Origin: an uncultured Eubacteriales bacterium | GTDB lineage: Bacteria > Bacillota > Clostridia > Christensenellales > Aristaeellaceae | Reading direction: 5' to 3' | Assembly (NCBI GenBank): GCA_902761825.1 | Contig: CACWLY010000034.1 | Coordinates: 1 to 34,342 of the forward strand | Length of the DNA: 34,342 nucleotides | Part shown: in pieces, positions 15,903-27,086 of the stretch | How positions within the stretch are numbered: position 1 is the first letter of the stretch | Layout of the letters: each line of letters begins with the position of its first letter | The notes under the pieces: generated by a model | What the model saw: the letters and a program-made list of their open reading frames with translations, nothing else | What the model was told of the DNA's origin: nothing | Database searches by the model: none | Program-made: the position numbers and the translations under genes

Positions 15903-16601
15903 ATGAAGATCGGCCTGCTTTGCGCCATGAAATCGGAATTCGATCAGCTGACCCCCTACCTGCATATCACCGGCCAGACCGATATCGCCCGCACCACGGT
16001 GCTGGAAGGCGACATCGACGGCATGGCGGTAGCCATCGCCGCCACCGGCATCTGCAAGGTCAACGCGGCCATCACGGCCCAGATGCTGATCGACAGGTTC
16101 GGCGTCACCCATATCCTGATGGTCGGCGTCGCAGGAGGCATGGATCCGCGCCTCGGCGTGCATGCCCTGGCCTTTTCCGAGCGTCTGGCCCAGCACGACG
16201 TCAACCCGCTGTGGCTCCGCCATCGCCCCATGCCCGAAAACGGTTATTTCCCGGGCGATCCCTGGATGCTGGCCGTCTGCAAAAAGCTGAACGACGCGGG
16301 CAAATTTCTCTATCCCGCCTTTTTCGGCACGATGGTGTCGGGCGAGCAGTTCATCGCCGACGAAGGGCGGCAGGAGATCATCGACGCCTGGCATCCGCTG
16401 TGCGTGGATATGGAAAGCGCCGCCGCGGCCCAGGCCTGCCTTGCCAACGATATCCCCTTTCTCGCCATCCGCGCCGTCAGCGATACGGCCGAGACCGGCG
16501 CGGCGGGCTTCGATGAAAACGAGGTCAGCGCCGCCGACGCCGCGGCCTCCGCTGCGGCAGCCGTATTGAAGGCCATGGCGGCGGAAAACGGCAAAGGCTG
16601 A
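15903..16601 (+). CDS. 5'-methylthioadenosine/S-adenosylhomocysteine nucleosidase-like
   Basis: 232 residues, the normal length for this family. The MTAN landmarks are present: MKIGLLCAMKSE with Glu12 (general acid in characterised enzymes), VGVAGGMDPRLGV, VDMES with Glu171 (ribose contact) and RAVSDTAE with Asp194 (N7 protonation). It would split methylthioadenosine and S-adenosylhomocysteine into adenine and thioribose sugars in the cytoplasm. AAGGAG sits eight bases before the ATG. It is last in the operon, and the next downstream feature is a palindromic repeat. A related purine nucleosidase specificity cannot be excluded. Confidence 0.87.
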   Translation: MKIGLLCAMKSEFDQLTPYLHITGQTDIARTTVLEGDIDGMAVAIAATGICKVNAAITAQMLIDRFGVTHILMVGVAGGMDPRLGVHALAFSERLAQHDVNPLWLRHRPMPENGYFPGDPWMLAVCKKLNDAGKFLYPAFFGTMVSGEQFIADEGRQEIIDAWHPLCVDMESAAAAQACLANDIPFLAIRAVSDTAETGAAGFDENEVSAADAAASAAAAVLKAMAAENGKG

Positions 16602-16623
16602 CCGGAGCCGTTGATACTCCATA

Positions 16624-16751
16624 ATACTATTCTCAATCTAAAATCTTATCATCTTTGGGTGTCTTTTCCGTCTTGGCGTTGCTTCATTCCGGTCAACGTA
16701 GCGCTGCTACGCCTCCCCAAATCCGATAATCTTTTATACTGAGAATAGTAT
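16624..16751 (-). repeat. Family-1 MITE-like palindromic element, full length
   Basis: 128 bases between convergent genes. Read on the minus strand it starts ATACTATTCTCAGTATAAAA and its other end is the complement of ATACTATTCTCAATCTAAAA. The arms match for about 37 bases with few differences. The core contains the CGTAGC-AGC-GCTACG hairpin, as in the copies at 12451, 25199 and 34251. It may also end transcription of the nucleosidase operon, for which no other terminator is visible. Confidence 0.85.
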
Positions 16752-16775
16752 AACAGCTGTCTGTCCCGTGAAGGA

Positions 16776-16818
16776 TCAGGAAAAAGAACGTCAGGACCGT
16801 GCAGGCCCTGACGTTCTT
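16776..16818 (-). terminator. Intrinsic terminator after lacZ
   Basis: On the minus strand AAGAACGTCAGG (16818-16807) pairs perfectly with CCTGACGTTCTT (16795-16784), a 12-bp stem, followed by TTTCC. It lies 18 bases past the beta-galactosidase stop. Confidence 0.85.
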
Positions 16819-16835
16819 CTTCTGTGCAGATTCTG

Positions 16836-20734
<3,899 letters not shown>

Positions 20735-20745
20735 ATCGGAATCCC

Positions 20746-21501
20746 TCATAAATAATCGACCGCCAGGCGGATCAGCAGCAGGACCATAACGCCCATCATG
20801 ACGAGGCGGATGAATTTCGCGCCTTTGCGGATCGCCAGCCAGCTGCCCAGGTATCCGCCCATCGCCGACATCGCCATCGCCGGAACGGCCAGAGAAAACA
20901 GGATGTTCCCGTTCAGGAAATGCGCGATGAGCGCGCTGATATTGGACGCAAGGTTCACAATCTTGCTGCTGCCGGAAGCCGTTACGGTATCCATGCCCGC
21001 CGCCCAGGTAAAGCCCAGGATCAGCAGCACGCCGGTGCCGGGGCCGAAAAAACCGTCGTACGCGCCGACCGCAAGTCCGATCAGCCCGCACAGCGCAAGG
21101 CGCGTTTTCGTCATGGGCAGCGCGCGGTCCGGCGCGCTGTGCCTGAAAAAGATCAGCAGCGCGATCAGGGGCACCAGCACCAGCAGCACGATGCGGAAAG
21201 CGGCGTCCGACATGCGCTCGTTGATCTGCGCCCCGGCAAACGCGCCCAGAACAGCAGCGGCAGCTGCCACCAGCGCGGGCCGCAGCATGATCTTGCCGCT
21301 GCGGAAAAACTTGACCGTCGCCACAAGCGTGCCGAAGCAGGCGCTGAGCTTGTTGCTGCCCGAAGCCAGGTCGCTGGGCAGACCGGCCACCATATAGGCC
21401 GGAAGCGAGATCAGCCCGCCGCCCCCGCCGATCGCGTCCACGACCGCGGCGGCAAAAGCCAGCGGAAGCACCAGCAAATACATCCGCGGCGTCACTGTCA
21501 T
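20746..21501 (-). CDS. TauE/SafE family membrane permease
   Basis: 251 residues with seven to eight hydrophobic helices. The two halves carry the family signature glycine-rich stretches: DAIGGGGGLISLP (about 22-34) and VGAYDGFFGPGTGVLLILGF (about 139-158). The family exports or moves sulfite, sulfoacetate or other small organic anions; the substrate here is unknown. The start overlaps the stop of the zinc-ribbon gene by four bases, and the stop overlaps a possible miaA start. Confidence 0.88.
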   Translation of the reverse strand: MTVTPRMYLLVLPLAFAAAVVDAIGGGGGLISLPAYMVAGLPSDLASGSNKLSACFGTLVATVKFFRSGKIMLRPALVAAAAAVLGAFAGAQINERMSDAAFRIVLLVLVPLIALLIFFRHSAPDRALPMTKTRLALCGLIGLAVGAYDGFFGPGTGVLLILGFTWAAGMDTVTASGSSKIVNLASNISALIAHFLNGNILFSLAVPAMAMSAMGGYLGSWLAIRKGAKFIRLVMMGVMVLLLIRLAVDYL

Positions 21502-21719
21502 CCGTCTTCCTCCGTCCTGCCCTCCAGCGAATCCTCCACGTCGGAGATGTCCCGGCTGATCCAGCCGACAAACCGGAGATCCTTCAGTTTATCCCGGCTG
21601 ACCACCGTATCGGTGCCGAGACACGCGCTGCAGCGATGCCCGCATTCAGGGCAGACGCACGCTTCCTTTCCCTCGGCGTGGATCATGAAGGCTCCGCATT
21701 CAACGCATCCGCAACGCAA
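21498..21719 (-). CDS. Small zinc-ribbon-like protein
   Basis: 73 residues with seven cysteines in the first half (CGCVEC, CVCPECGHRCSAC), which could bind one or two zinc ions. The acidic C-terminal tail has no known domain. No ATG fits; the TTG at 21719 has GGGAGG eight bases upstream and follows an extended -10 promoter by 35 bases. It is first in the operon with TauE, MiaA and LacZ. Function unknown; rubredoxin-like or ribosomal-type zinc ribbons are the nearest look-alikes. Confidence 0.7.
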   Translation of the reverse strand: MRCGCVECGAFMIHAEGKEACVCPECGHRCSACLGTDTVVSRDKLKDLRFVGWISRDISDVEDSLEGRTEEDG

Positions 21720-21753
21720 CGGTTTTTCCTCCCTCGTGCTTTGAGTCTGTTCC

Positions 21754-21762
21754 AGTATATCA
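21754..21762 (-). promoter_or_regulatory. Extended -10 promoter of the zinc-ribbon/TauE/miaA/lacZ operon
   Basis: The minus strand reads TGATATACT, a near-consensus extended -10. No good -35 is present at 17 bases; TTGCTG lies about 20 bases upstream. Confidence 0.65.
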
Positions 21763-21804
21763 CAGGACTTGACTTATTTCCAGCAATTATGAGAAAATAG
21801 AAGC

Positions 21805-22105
21805 CGACTTCTGTTTCCTGTGGTTGCCATTCAGCAATAGCTGAATGGCCGCCGGGGGAAAAGGAGATTTTCCCCCGGCGTAAACGGTTTTTCCTCTCGC
21901 CCCCGCGGGGTCTCCCGGGCGGAAAAACCGCAAGGAAGGAAAATTTCATCCAGTCGTCTGCGCTCCCTCCTTCAATTTTACCCGGGGCCTGCCGGCCCGC
22001 CCTCGCTAAAAACAGTCCACCGGACTGTTTTCCGGGCGCTGCGGGCCCTGCGGATTGAAAATGAACGGGCCTGCGGCCCCTTCCATACTTTCCCGGGGCT
22101 TTTTT
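21805..22105 (+). promoter_or_regulatory. Hairpin-rich leader or structured repeat before a MATE gene
   Basis: This gene-free divergent region holds at least five hairpins: GCCATTCAGC/GCTGAATGGC (21826-21849), GCCGGGGGAAAA/TTTTCCCCCGGC (21851-21879), CGGTTTTTCC/GGAAAAACCG (21885-21930), AAAACAGTCC/GGACTGTTTT (22009-22031) and GGGCC/GGCCC (22067-22079). TTCAAT (21971-21976) can close a larger domain with ATTGAA (22054-22059). A terminator-like GCCCC/GGGGC stem with TTTTTT (22076-22105) competes for the bases of the last hairpin, as an attenuator would. A weak plus-strand promoter (TTGACT at 21769) precedes it. I cannot assign a riboswitch class, and a DNA repeat is the alternative. Confidence 0.5.
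22076..22105 (+). terminator. Possible attenuator terminator upstream of the MATE gene
   Basis: GCCCC (22076-22080) pairs with GGGGC (22095-22099) over a 14-base loop, followed by six T. The stem is short, so termination strength is uncertain. The same bases 22075-22079 can instead pair with GGGCC at 22067-22071. Confidence 0.4.
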
Positions 22106-22155
22106 GTAATTTCTATTCTGATTTATAGGTGAATAGTAACTTCCTGTGAGGCGTT

Positions 22156-23526
22156 ATGCGAAAGAGCTTGAGCAAAACCGGAAAATGGGCGATGCTTCCG
22201 GTGATTTTCGCGCTTGCGTGGCCCACCATGCTGGAGCAGGCCATGAGCACGGCGGTGCAGTACGTGGACGCCGCGATGGTGGGCCGTCTCGGCGCGGCCG
22301 CCACCGCCGCGGTCGGCGTGACCACCACGATCAACTGGATGATCGGCAGCACGGTATCGGCGCTGGGCGTGGGCTTTCTCTCCTTTATCGCCCGGGCGTA
22401 CGGCGCGGACGACAGGCAGCGCGCCGCGCGCACCAGCGGTCAGGCCGTGCTGGCCGCGCTGCTGAGCGGCCTGGTGTTTACGGCGCTGCCGCTGGCCCTG
22501 TTCAGAAAGGTGCCGGTCTGGATGCAGGCGGACCCCGCCATTCAGGATACGGCTGCCTGGTATTTTTTCATCCTGTATACGCCCATGCTTCCGCGCGCCG
22601 CCGGCATCATTTTCGGCACCGCTCTTCGGGCTGCCGGGGATACCAAAACACCGATGCGCGTGGGGATCCTGATGAACGCGATCAACGTGACGCTCAATTA
22701 CCTGCTGATCTACCCCACCCACCGCGTATGGGGGCTGACCGTTCCCGGCGCGGGGCTGGGCGTGATCGGCGCGGCGATCGCCAGCGCGGTCTCCTACGCC
22801 GTGGGCGGCATCGGCATCACCGTCGCGCTTTGGAGGCATCCCGTGATCAGTCCCAAAGGGCAGAAACTGCGCCCGGACTGGGAAATCCTGAAGCCCTGCC
22901 TGCGCGTGGCGCTGCCCTCCACCCTGCAGCGGTTTGGCACGAGCTTCGGCTATGTGGCCTTCGCCGCCATGATCAACGCGCTCGGCACGGTTTCGCTTGC
23001 CGCGCACAGCATCGCCAACACCGTGGAATCGGCCTTCTATATTCCGGGCTACGGCATGATGACGGCGGCGGCCACGCTGGCCGGAAACGCCCTGGGCGCG
23101 AAGGACAAGGCGCGCATGCGCGACCTCGCGCAGATGCTGCTGATCCTCGAGGTGGGCATGATGGCGGTATCCGGCGCCCTGCTGTTCGCCTTCGCCCCGG
23201 CCATGATGGGCCTGTTCACAGCCGACGCCGCGGTGACCGCGCTCGGCGCCGCCGTGCTGCGCATGGTGGCGGTATCCGAGCCCTTCTACGGCGTCGCCAT
23301 TATCCTGGAAGGCATGCTGCAGGGCGTGGGCGACACCGTGACCCCGTTTGTTTTCAATATTCTGGGCATGTGGGGCGTGCGCATCCTCGGGACCTTCCTT
23401 TGCACGCGCCTGATGGGCCTCGGGCTTACCGCGGCCTGGGGCTGCATGATCGCGCACAACATGCTGCTGTTCCTGCTGCTCTCGCTGCATTACAGGCGGG
23501 GAAAATGGAACCCGCTGCAGCGGTGA
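22156..23526 (+). CDS. MATE family efflux transporter
   Basis: 456 residues with about twelve hydrophobic helices in two related halves. Typical MATE features are AWPTMLEQAMSTAVQYVDAAMVGRLG near the start, ALRAAGDTKTPM at the end of the first half and GMLQGVGDTVTPFVFNILGMWGVR in the second. Members export cationic drugs or metabolites using sodium or proton gradients. The ATG is preceded by GTGAGG. There is no gene within 430 bases upstream; instead a hairpin-rich leader precedes it, which may control it. Confidence 0.9.
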   Translation: MRKSLSKTGKWAMLPVIFALAWPTMLEQAMSTAVQYVDAAMVGRLGAAATAAVGVTTTINWMIGSTVSALGVGFLSFIARAYGADDRQRAARTSGQAVLAALLSGLVFTALPLALFRKVPVWMQADPAIQDTAAWYFFILYTPMLPRAAGIIFGTALRAAGDTKTPMRVGILMNAINVTLNYLLIYPTHRVWGLTVPGAGLGVIGAAIASAVSYAVGGIGITVALWRHPVISPKGQKLRPDWEILKPCLRVALPSTLQRFGTSFGYVAFAAMINALGTVSLAAHSIANTVESAFYIPGYGMMTAAATLAGNALGAKDKARMRDLAQMLLILEVGMMAVSGALLFAFAPAMMGLFTADAAVTALGAAVLRMVAVSEPFYGVAIILEGMLQGVGDTVTPFVFNILGMWGVRILGTFLCTRLMGLGLTAAWGCMIAHNMLLFLLLSLHYRRGKWNPLQR

Positions 23527-23576
23527 TTCTTTGCAAAACGTTCATGAAAAGTTTACCGAATTTCCCGTTTATCGCC

Positions 23577-23605
23577 TTGTTAAAGCGGGCCGGGAATGCT
23601 ATGAT
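23577..23605 (+). promoter_or_regulatory. Promoter of the thioredoxin-like gene
   Basis: TTGTTA (23577-23582), 17-base spacer, TATGAT (23600-23605), 31 bases before the start codon. It shows the gene is not simply co-transcribed with the MATE gene. Confidence 0.75.
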
Positions 23606-23636
23606 GAATGCATTCCGATCCCGGAGGTTATTCGCC

Positions 23637-25109
23637 ATGAAACGCATTTTGTGCGTATGGCTGACGCTTCTTCTCCTTTTGCCCGGTCATATCGCCGCGG
23701 AGCAGTATGACAGCTATTACAGGCTCGGCAGCAAGGTGGAGGATTTCAGCCTGGTCACATCTGCGGGGGAGCGGGTTTCGCTGTATGGTTTGCTGAGTCA
23801 GTACAAAGCCGTGCTGCTCAATTTCTGGTTTGCGGAATGCGGCCCTTGCCGGTATGAATTTCCATTTTTGCAAAAAGCCTACGAATTGTACGGAAGCGAA
23901 ATCGCCGTGCTCGCCATCGACCCGTATGACGACAACGAAACCATCGAGCGCTACCGCGACGCGATGGGGATTACTTTCATGATGGCCGCCGATACCGCGG
24001 GCGTTACCGACTGGTTTGTGGATTACGGTTTTCCCACCAGCGTGCTGATCGACCGCAACAGCGTCGTGTGCTATATCGAATGCGGCGCGCAGAACAGCAC
24101 CGACGCCTTCATCCGCCTGCTGACCCCCTTCACCCTCAACGATTACGATTCCCCGCTGCTGCTGAGCAGCATTCCTTCCGTCGTTCAGCCCGATCAGCCC
24201 GATACCGGCGAACTGAACGCCGCGCTGAACGTTGAAAACGGCGCATTATCCTTTGTAAGCAGCGCGGATACCTGGCCGTGGATCATCAGCGAAGACGGAA
24301 ACTATATCCTGTCCTCCAACAACGGCATCGACAATTCCTCCTCCTGCGTGGAAACCTCGGTTTTCTCGCAGCCGGGGGACGCGCTCACCTTCCGCGCATT
24401 CACATCCAGCGAGGAAGGGCGCGACGTTTTCGCAGTCGTGATCGACCAGCAGATCGTCAAGGCGCTCAGCGGGGAGAACCCGTGGCGGCAGTACGTCATC
24501 CCGCTGGAAAGCGCCGGTTTTCATTCGGTATTGTTCATTTACAGCAAAAACGATCTGGATTTCAGCGGCGCGGATATCGCCGCGCTGGACGACGTGGCCC
24601 TGCTGAGCGGCGAGGAAGCGCAAAAGGCGCTGGAAAGCGCGCCCGATTACCCGCTCACCCTGGACGGGATCAACGCCAGTCTCGAGTTTATCGGCGAAGA
24701 CGCCCGTGAAATCAAGTTTAACGACCCGGACGGAGCGCTGAACGCCTTCTATGGCGCGGCCGCGTACTACCTCGTCTCCGGGGAAAACGCAATCGCCCGC
24801 ATTCAGCTGGGCGCCGAATGCGATCCCGGCGGCGCCTTTATCCAGGATCTGTACGGCGTCAGCCAGACGATGGACCATTGCAGCTATGACGAAAGCGGCT
24901 TTTTATACAGCGCGCCCGATATTAACCCCGGTCTTGGCTGGAACGCGCTGATGCTTTTCCCCTCCCTTAACGATGTATACGGGAGATACGGCAAGGTGTA
25001 TATCTATTTCCTCAACGAAAAGGCGCTCGACGTATTCTGCCGCGATCAGATACCGGACCTGCAGACCGGCGAGCCCGCGGAAGGGATCACCTGGTATTAC
25101 GCGGACTGA
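23637..25109 (+). CDS. Secreted TlpA-type thioredoxin-like protein with long unknown C-terminal region
   Basis: 490 residues: signal peptide (about 1-21, ending HIAAEQ), a TlpA/AhpC-like thioredoxin domain (about 30-165) and roughly 320 further residues. The redox pair is Cys68-Gly-Pro-Cys71 in NFWFAECGPC, and the cis-proline is in DYGFPTSVLID. The rest is unlike known redox proteins to me; it looks mostly beta (PWIISEDGNYILSSNN, DALTFRAFTSSEEG, IPLESAGFHSVLFIY), suggesting one or two carbohydrate-binding-like sandwiches (inference). GGAGG lies ten bases before the ATG. It probably reduces or isomerises disulfides of surface proteins. Its own promoter and terminator make it a single-gene unit. 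Confidence 0.85.
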   Translation: MKRILCVWLTLLLLLPGHIAAEQYDSYYRLGSKVEDFSLVTSAGERVSLYGLLSQYKAVLLNFWFAECGPCRYEFPFLQKAYELYGSEIAVLAIDPYDDNETIERYRDAMGITFMMAADTAGVTDWFVDYGFPTSVLIDRNSVVCYIECGAQNSTDAFIRLLTPFTLNDYDSPLLLSSIPSVVQPDQPDTGELNAALNVENGALSFVSSADTWPWIISEDGNYILSSNNGIDNSSSCVETSVFSQPGDALTFRAFTSSEEGRDVFAVVIDQQIVKALSGENPWRQYVIPLESAGFHSVLFIYSKNDLDFSGADIAALDDVALLSGEEAQKALESAPDYPLTLDGINASLEFIGEDAREIKFNDPDGALNAFYGAAAYYLVSGENAIARIQLGAECDPGGAFIQDLYGVSQTMDHCSYDESGFLYSAPDINPGLGWNALMLFPSLNDVYGRYGKVYIYFLNEKALDVFCRDQIPDLQTGEPAEGITWYYAD

Positions 25110-25136
25110 TCCCGCCGCCTGATAATATACAGCATA

Positions 25137-25172
25137 TAAAAACGTCCTGCCGCGCGGCAGAACGTTTTTTAT
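25137..25172 (+). terminator. Intrinsic terminator after the thioredoxin-like gene
   Basis: The perfect palindrome CTGCCGCGCGGCAG (25147-25160), flanked by AACGT/ACGTT, is followed by TTTTTT. It is strong and correctly placed 37 bases after the stop. Confidence 0.88.
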
Positions 25173-25198
25173 TGTGGTTTTATTCTATTCACGTTCTA

Positions 25199-25301
25199 AT
25201 ACTATTCTCAGTATAAAAGATTATCAGATTTGGGATGGATTTTTCGCCCTGGCTAAGCTGAATGGAGGGAGGCGTAGCAGCGCTACGTTGGAGAATAGTA
25301 T
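25199..25301 (+). repeat. Family-1 MITE-like element, right arm deleted
   Basis: 103 bases from ATACTATTCTC to GAGAATAGTAT. The left 92 bases are identical to 34251-34342. The right arm present in the copies at 12451 and 16624 is missing; the element jumps from the core hairpin (CGTAGC-AGC-GCTACG) to the terminal GAGAATAGTAT. That terminal repeat is shared with the next element. Confidence 0.85.
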
Positions 25302-25447
25302 AAAAGCCAATTCACGAAGGGTGAAAAAAGGGCAGGGAAGGAAACGTTAGGGCCTCCCCGGCGGGAGCTCGAGGGCAGCGCCCTCGTCGTTCTCCCTGAT
25401 CTTATTTTCCTATTTGCATCATGGCTCTTTTCGAACAAGAATAGTAT
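25291..25447 (+). repeat. Family-2 palindromic repeat abutting a family-1 copy
   Basis: 157 bases bounded by GAGAATAGTAT and GAATAGTAT. 25305-25355 matches the inverse of 60-110 at 46 of 51 bases. The arms are loosely complementary (GCCA, CAGGGA, AACG in both) around the hairpin CGAGGGC-AGC-GCCCTCG (25370-25386), which has the same AGC loop as family 1. It lies directly after the stop of the minus-strand MATE gene and may end its transcript. Confidence 0.7.
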
Positions 25448-25451
25448 CAGT

Positions 25452-26873
25452 TCAGGCCCGGGCTTTCTCCTTCAGCTCACGCTCCAGCGGCTCGACCTGC
25501 TTTTTGCGCCAGACGCCGCGCTTGTACAGCACGATGGTAATGAGCATGCCCACCAGCCAGCTGATCAGCAGCGAAACGAACACCATGCGCTGCTGGGTCA
25601 CGGTGGCCGCGCCCATACCGCGCGTCAGCGCCACCAGGCCGTACGCCAGCGGCAGGCGCAGGCCTATCGTCGTGCCGAGGGTGATCCACATGGGCGTCAT
25701 GGTATCGCCCGCGCCGCGCATGACGCCGGCGAGCACCTGCGTGACCGCCATCGCAACATAGCCCGTAGCTAAAATATACATCATGCCCATGGACAGGCTG
25801 ATCAGCGCTTTTTCGGGCGTGAACAGCCGCATCAGCGACGGGCCGAAGAGCAGCACCAGGGGCGTCAGCACCAGCGCCGTCACCAGCGACATGATCAGGC
25901 CCTGCCGCGTGCCTGTGCCCAGGCGGTCCAGTTTTCGCGCGCCCAGGTTCTGCCCGGCATAGGTGCTCATGGCCTGGCCGAAGCTGAAGTTGGGCAGCAT
26001 GGCGTAGCCGTCCACGCGCATCACCATGACGTTGCAGGCAATGAACATTTCATCTCCGAAGCCGTTGATCAGCCGCTGCACGACCATCATGGCGCAGGAA
26101 AACAGCGCCTGGTTGAGGCCGCTGGGGATTCCCAGCTTAACGATCCATTTGAGATAGTGCCGGTCGATCCTCAGATCGCTCTTTTTCAGCCTGAACAGCT
26201 TTTTGAGGCTCAGCAGCTTCAGCAGGCACAGGACGGCCGACACGCACTGCGCAAGCACCGTCGCCAGCGCGACGCCCGCCACGCCCATTTTATCCACGAA
26301 AGCCAGGTCAAGCGCCACGTTGAGTGCCGAGGTCAGCAGCAGGAAGCCCAGCGCCGACAGCGAATCCCCCAGGCCGCGAAGGATGCCGGCCAGGATATTG
26401 TAATAGAAAAACCCGGCGATGCCGATGAAAAAGATGTTCAGATAATCGCGGCAGCCCTCGTACATGCTGGGCAGCGTACCCACGGCGCGCAGCAGCGGGC
26501 CGGTAATGAGCGGGCCCACGATCATGATGACCGCGCTTGCGGCGGCCGTCACAGTAATGCAGTTTCCGATGGTCTTGCTCAGCGCGTCGCTGTTGCGCGC
26601 GCCGAAATACTGCGCCACCAGAATGCCCGCGCCGGTCGAAATGCCCACGAACAGCGCCAGCAGCAGGTTCAGCACCGGCATGGCGTTGCCCACCGCGCCA
26701 AGGGCGTTGTAGCCCCAGCGGCTGTTGCCGATCACCACGGCGTCCACGGTATTGTAAAGCTGCTGGGCAAAATTGCCGATCAGCATGGGAAAGGCAAACT
26801 CCGCGATGCGCTTCCAGGGCGTGCCCTGGCTCATATCGCGGGGCGTGAACATCTCCTTCAGTCTGGCAAGCAT
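25452..26873 (-). CDS. MATE family efflux transporter (second)
   Basis: 473 residues, about twelve helices. Typical features are FPMLIGNFAQQLYNTVDAVVIG near the N-terminus, ILRGLGDSLSALGFLLL, GQAMSTYAGQNLGARK in the second half and GVMRGAGDTMTPMWITLG. It has a basic C-terminal tail. It is only distantly similar to the first MATE protein and belongs to the NorM/DinF-like bacterial groups broadly. GGGAG precedes the ATG at 26873. It is a single-gene unit with its own promoter, divergent from the LRR gene. Confidence 0.9.
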   Translation of the reverse strand: MLARLKEMFTPRDMSQGTPWKRIAEFAFPMLIGNFAQQLYNTVDAVVIGNSRWGYNALGAVGNAMPVLNLLLALFVGISTGAGILVAQYFGARNSDALSKTIGNCITVTAAASAVIMIVGPLITGPLLRAVGTLPSMYEGCRDYLNIFFIGIAGFFYYNILAGILRGLGDSLSALGFLLLTSALNVALDLAFVDKMGVAGVALATVLAQCVSAVLCLLKLLSLKKLFRLKKSDLRIDRHYLKWIVKLGIPSGLNQALFSCAMMVVQRLINGFGDEMFIACNVMVMRVDGYAMLPNFSFGQAMSTYAGQNLGARKLDRLGTGTRQGLIMSLVTALVLTPLVLLFGPSLMRLFTPEKALISLSMGMMYILATGYVAMAVTQVLAGVMRGAGDTMTPMWITLGTTIGLRLPLAYGLVALTRGMGAATVTQQRMVFVSLLISWLVGMLITIVLYKRGVWRKKQVEPLERELKEKARA

Positions 26874-26905
26874 GGGCGTTCTCCCTTCGTCAGCGTATCG
26901 ATACC

Positions 26906-26935
26906 AGTATAGCATGCTTCCGCGCCCCGTTTCAA
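26906..26935 (-). promoter_or_regulatory. Promoter of the second MATE gene
   Basis: On the minus strand TTGAAA (26930-26935), an 18-base spacer and TATACT (26906-26911) preceded by TGC, giving an extended -10. Confidence 0.8.
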
Positions 26936-27026
26936 TGGCGGAATCGAAAAAGTTCGGCAGCCCCCGGCGCGGCGGAAATATTTTTCTCAAAACGTGCGAT
27001 CGGCGCATTCCATCCCGCCCGTTTTG

Positions 27027-27035
27027 TGGTATAAT
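27027..27035 (+). promoter_or_regulatory. Extended -10 promoter of the LRR gene
   Basis: TGGTATAAT with a perfect -10 hexamer and TG extension, 52 bases before the ATG. The -35 region is weak. Confidence 0.75.
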
Positions 27036-27086
27036 TGAAAAAATATACATTCTCCGCACGTCCCGTCCCCGAAAGGAGAAACGCGC

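Noticed and set aside
20750..21571. Upstream extension of MiaA overlapping TauE
   Set aside because: MiaA homology begins at MKKLIAVVG with GAGGG just ahead; the extension is TauE read in another frame.
22009..22031. AAAACAGTCC/GGACTGTTTT as an ordinary bidirectional terminator
   Set aside because: It lies in a divergent region where neither flanking gene ends, and the T-run is only four bases; a leader structure fits better.
22146..23636. Plus-strand frame overlapping the MATE gene that continues into the thioredoxin-like gene
   Set aside because: Only the part from 23637 resembles a protein and has a signal peptide, ribosome site and promoter; the upstream part is an out-of-frame reading of the MATE gene.
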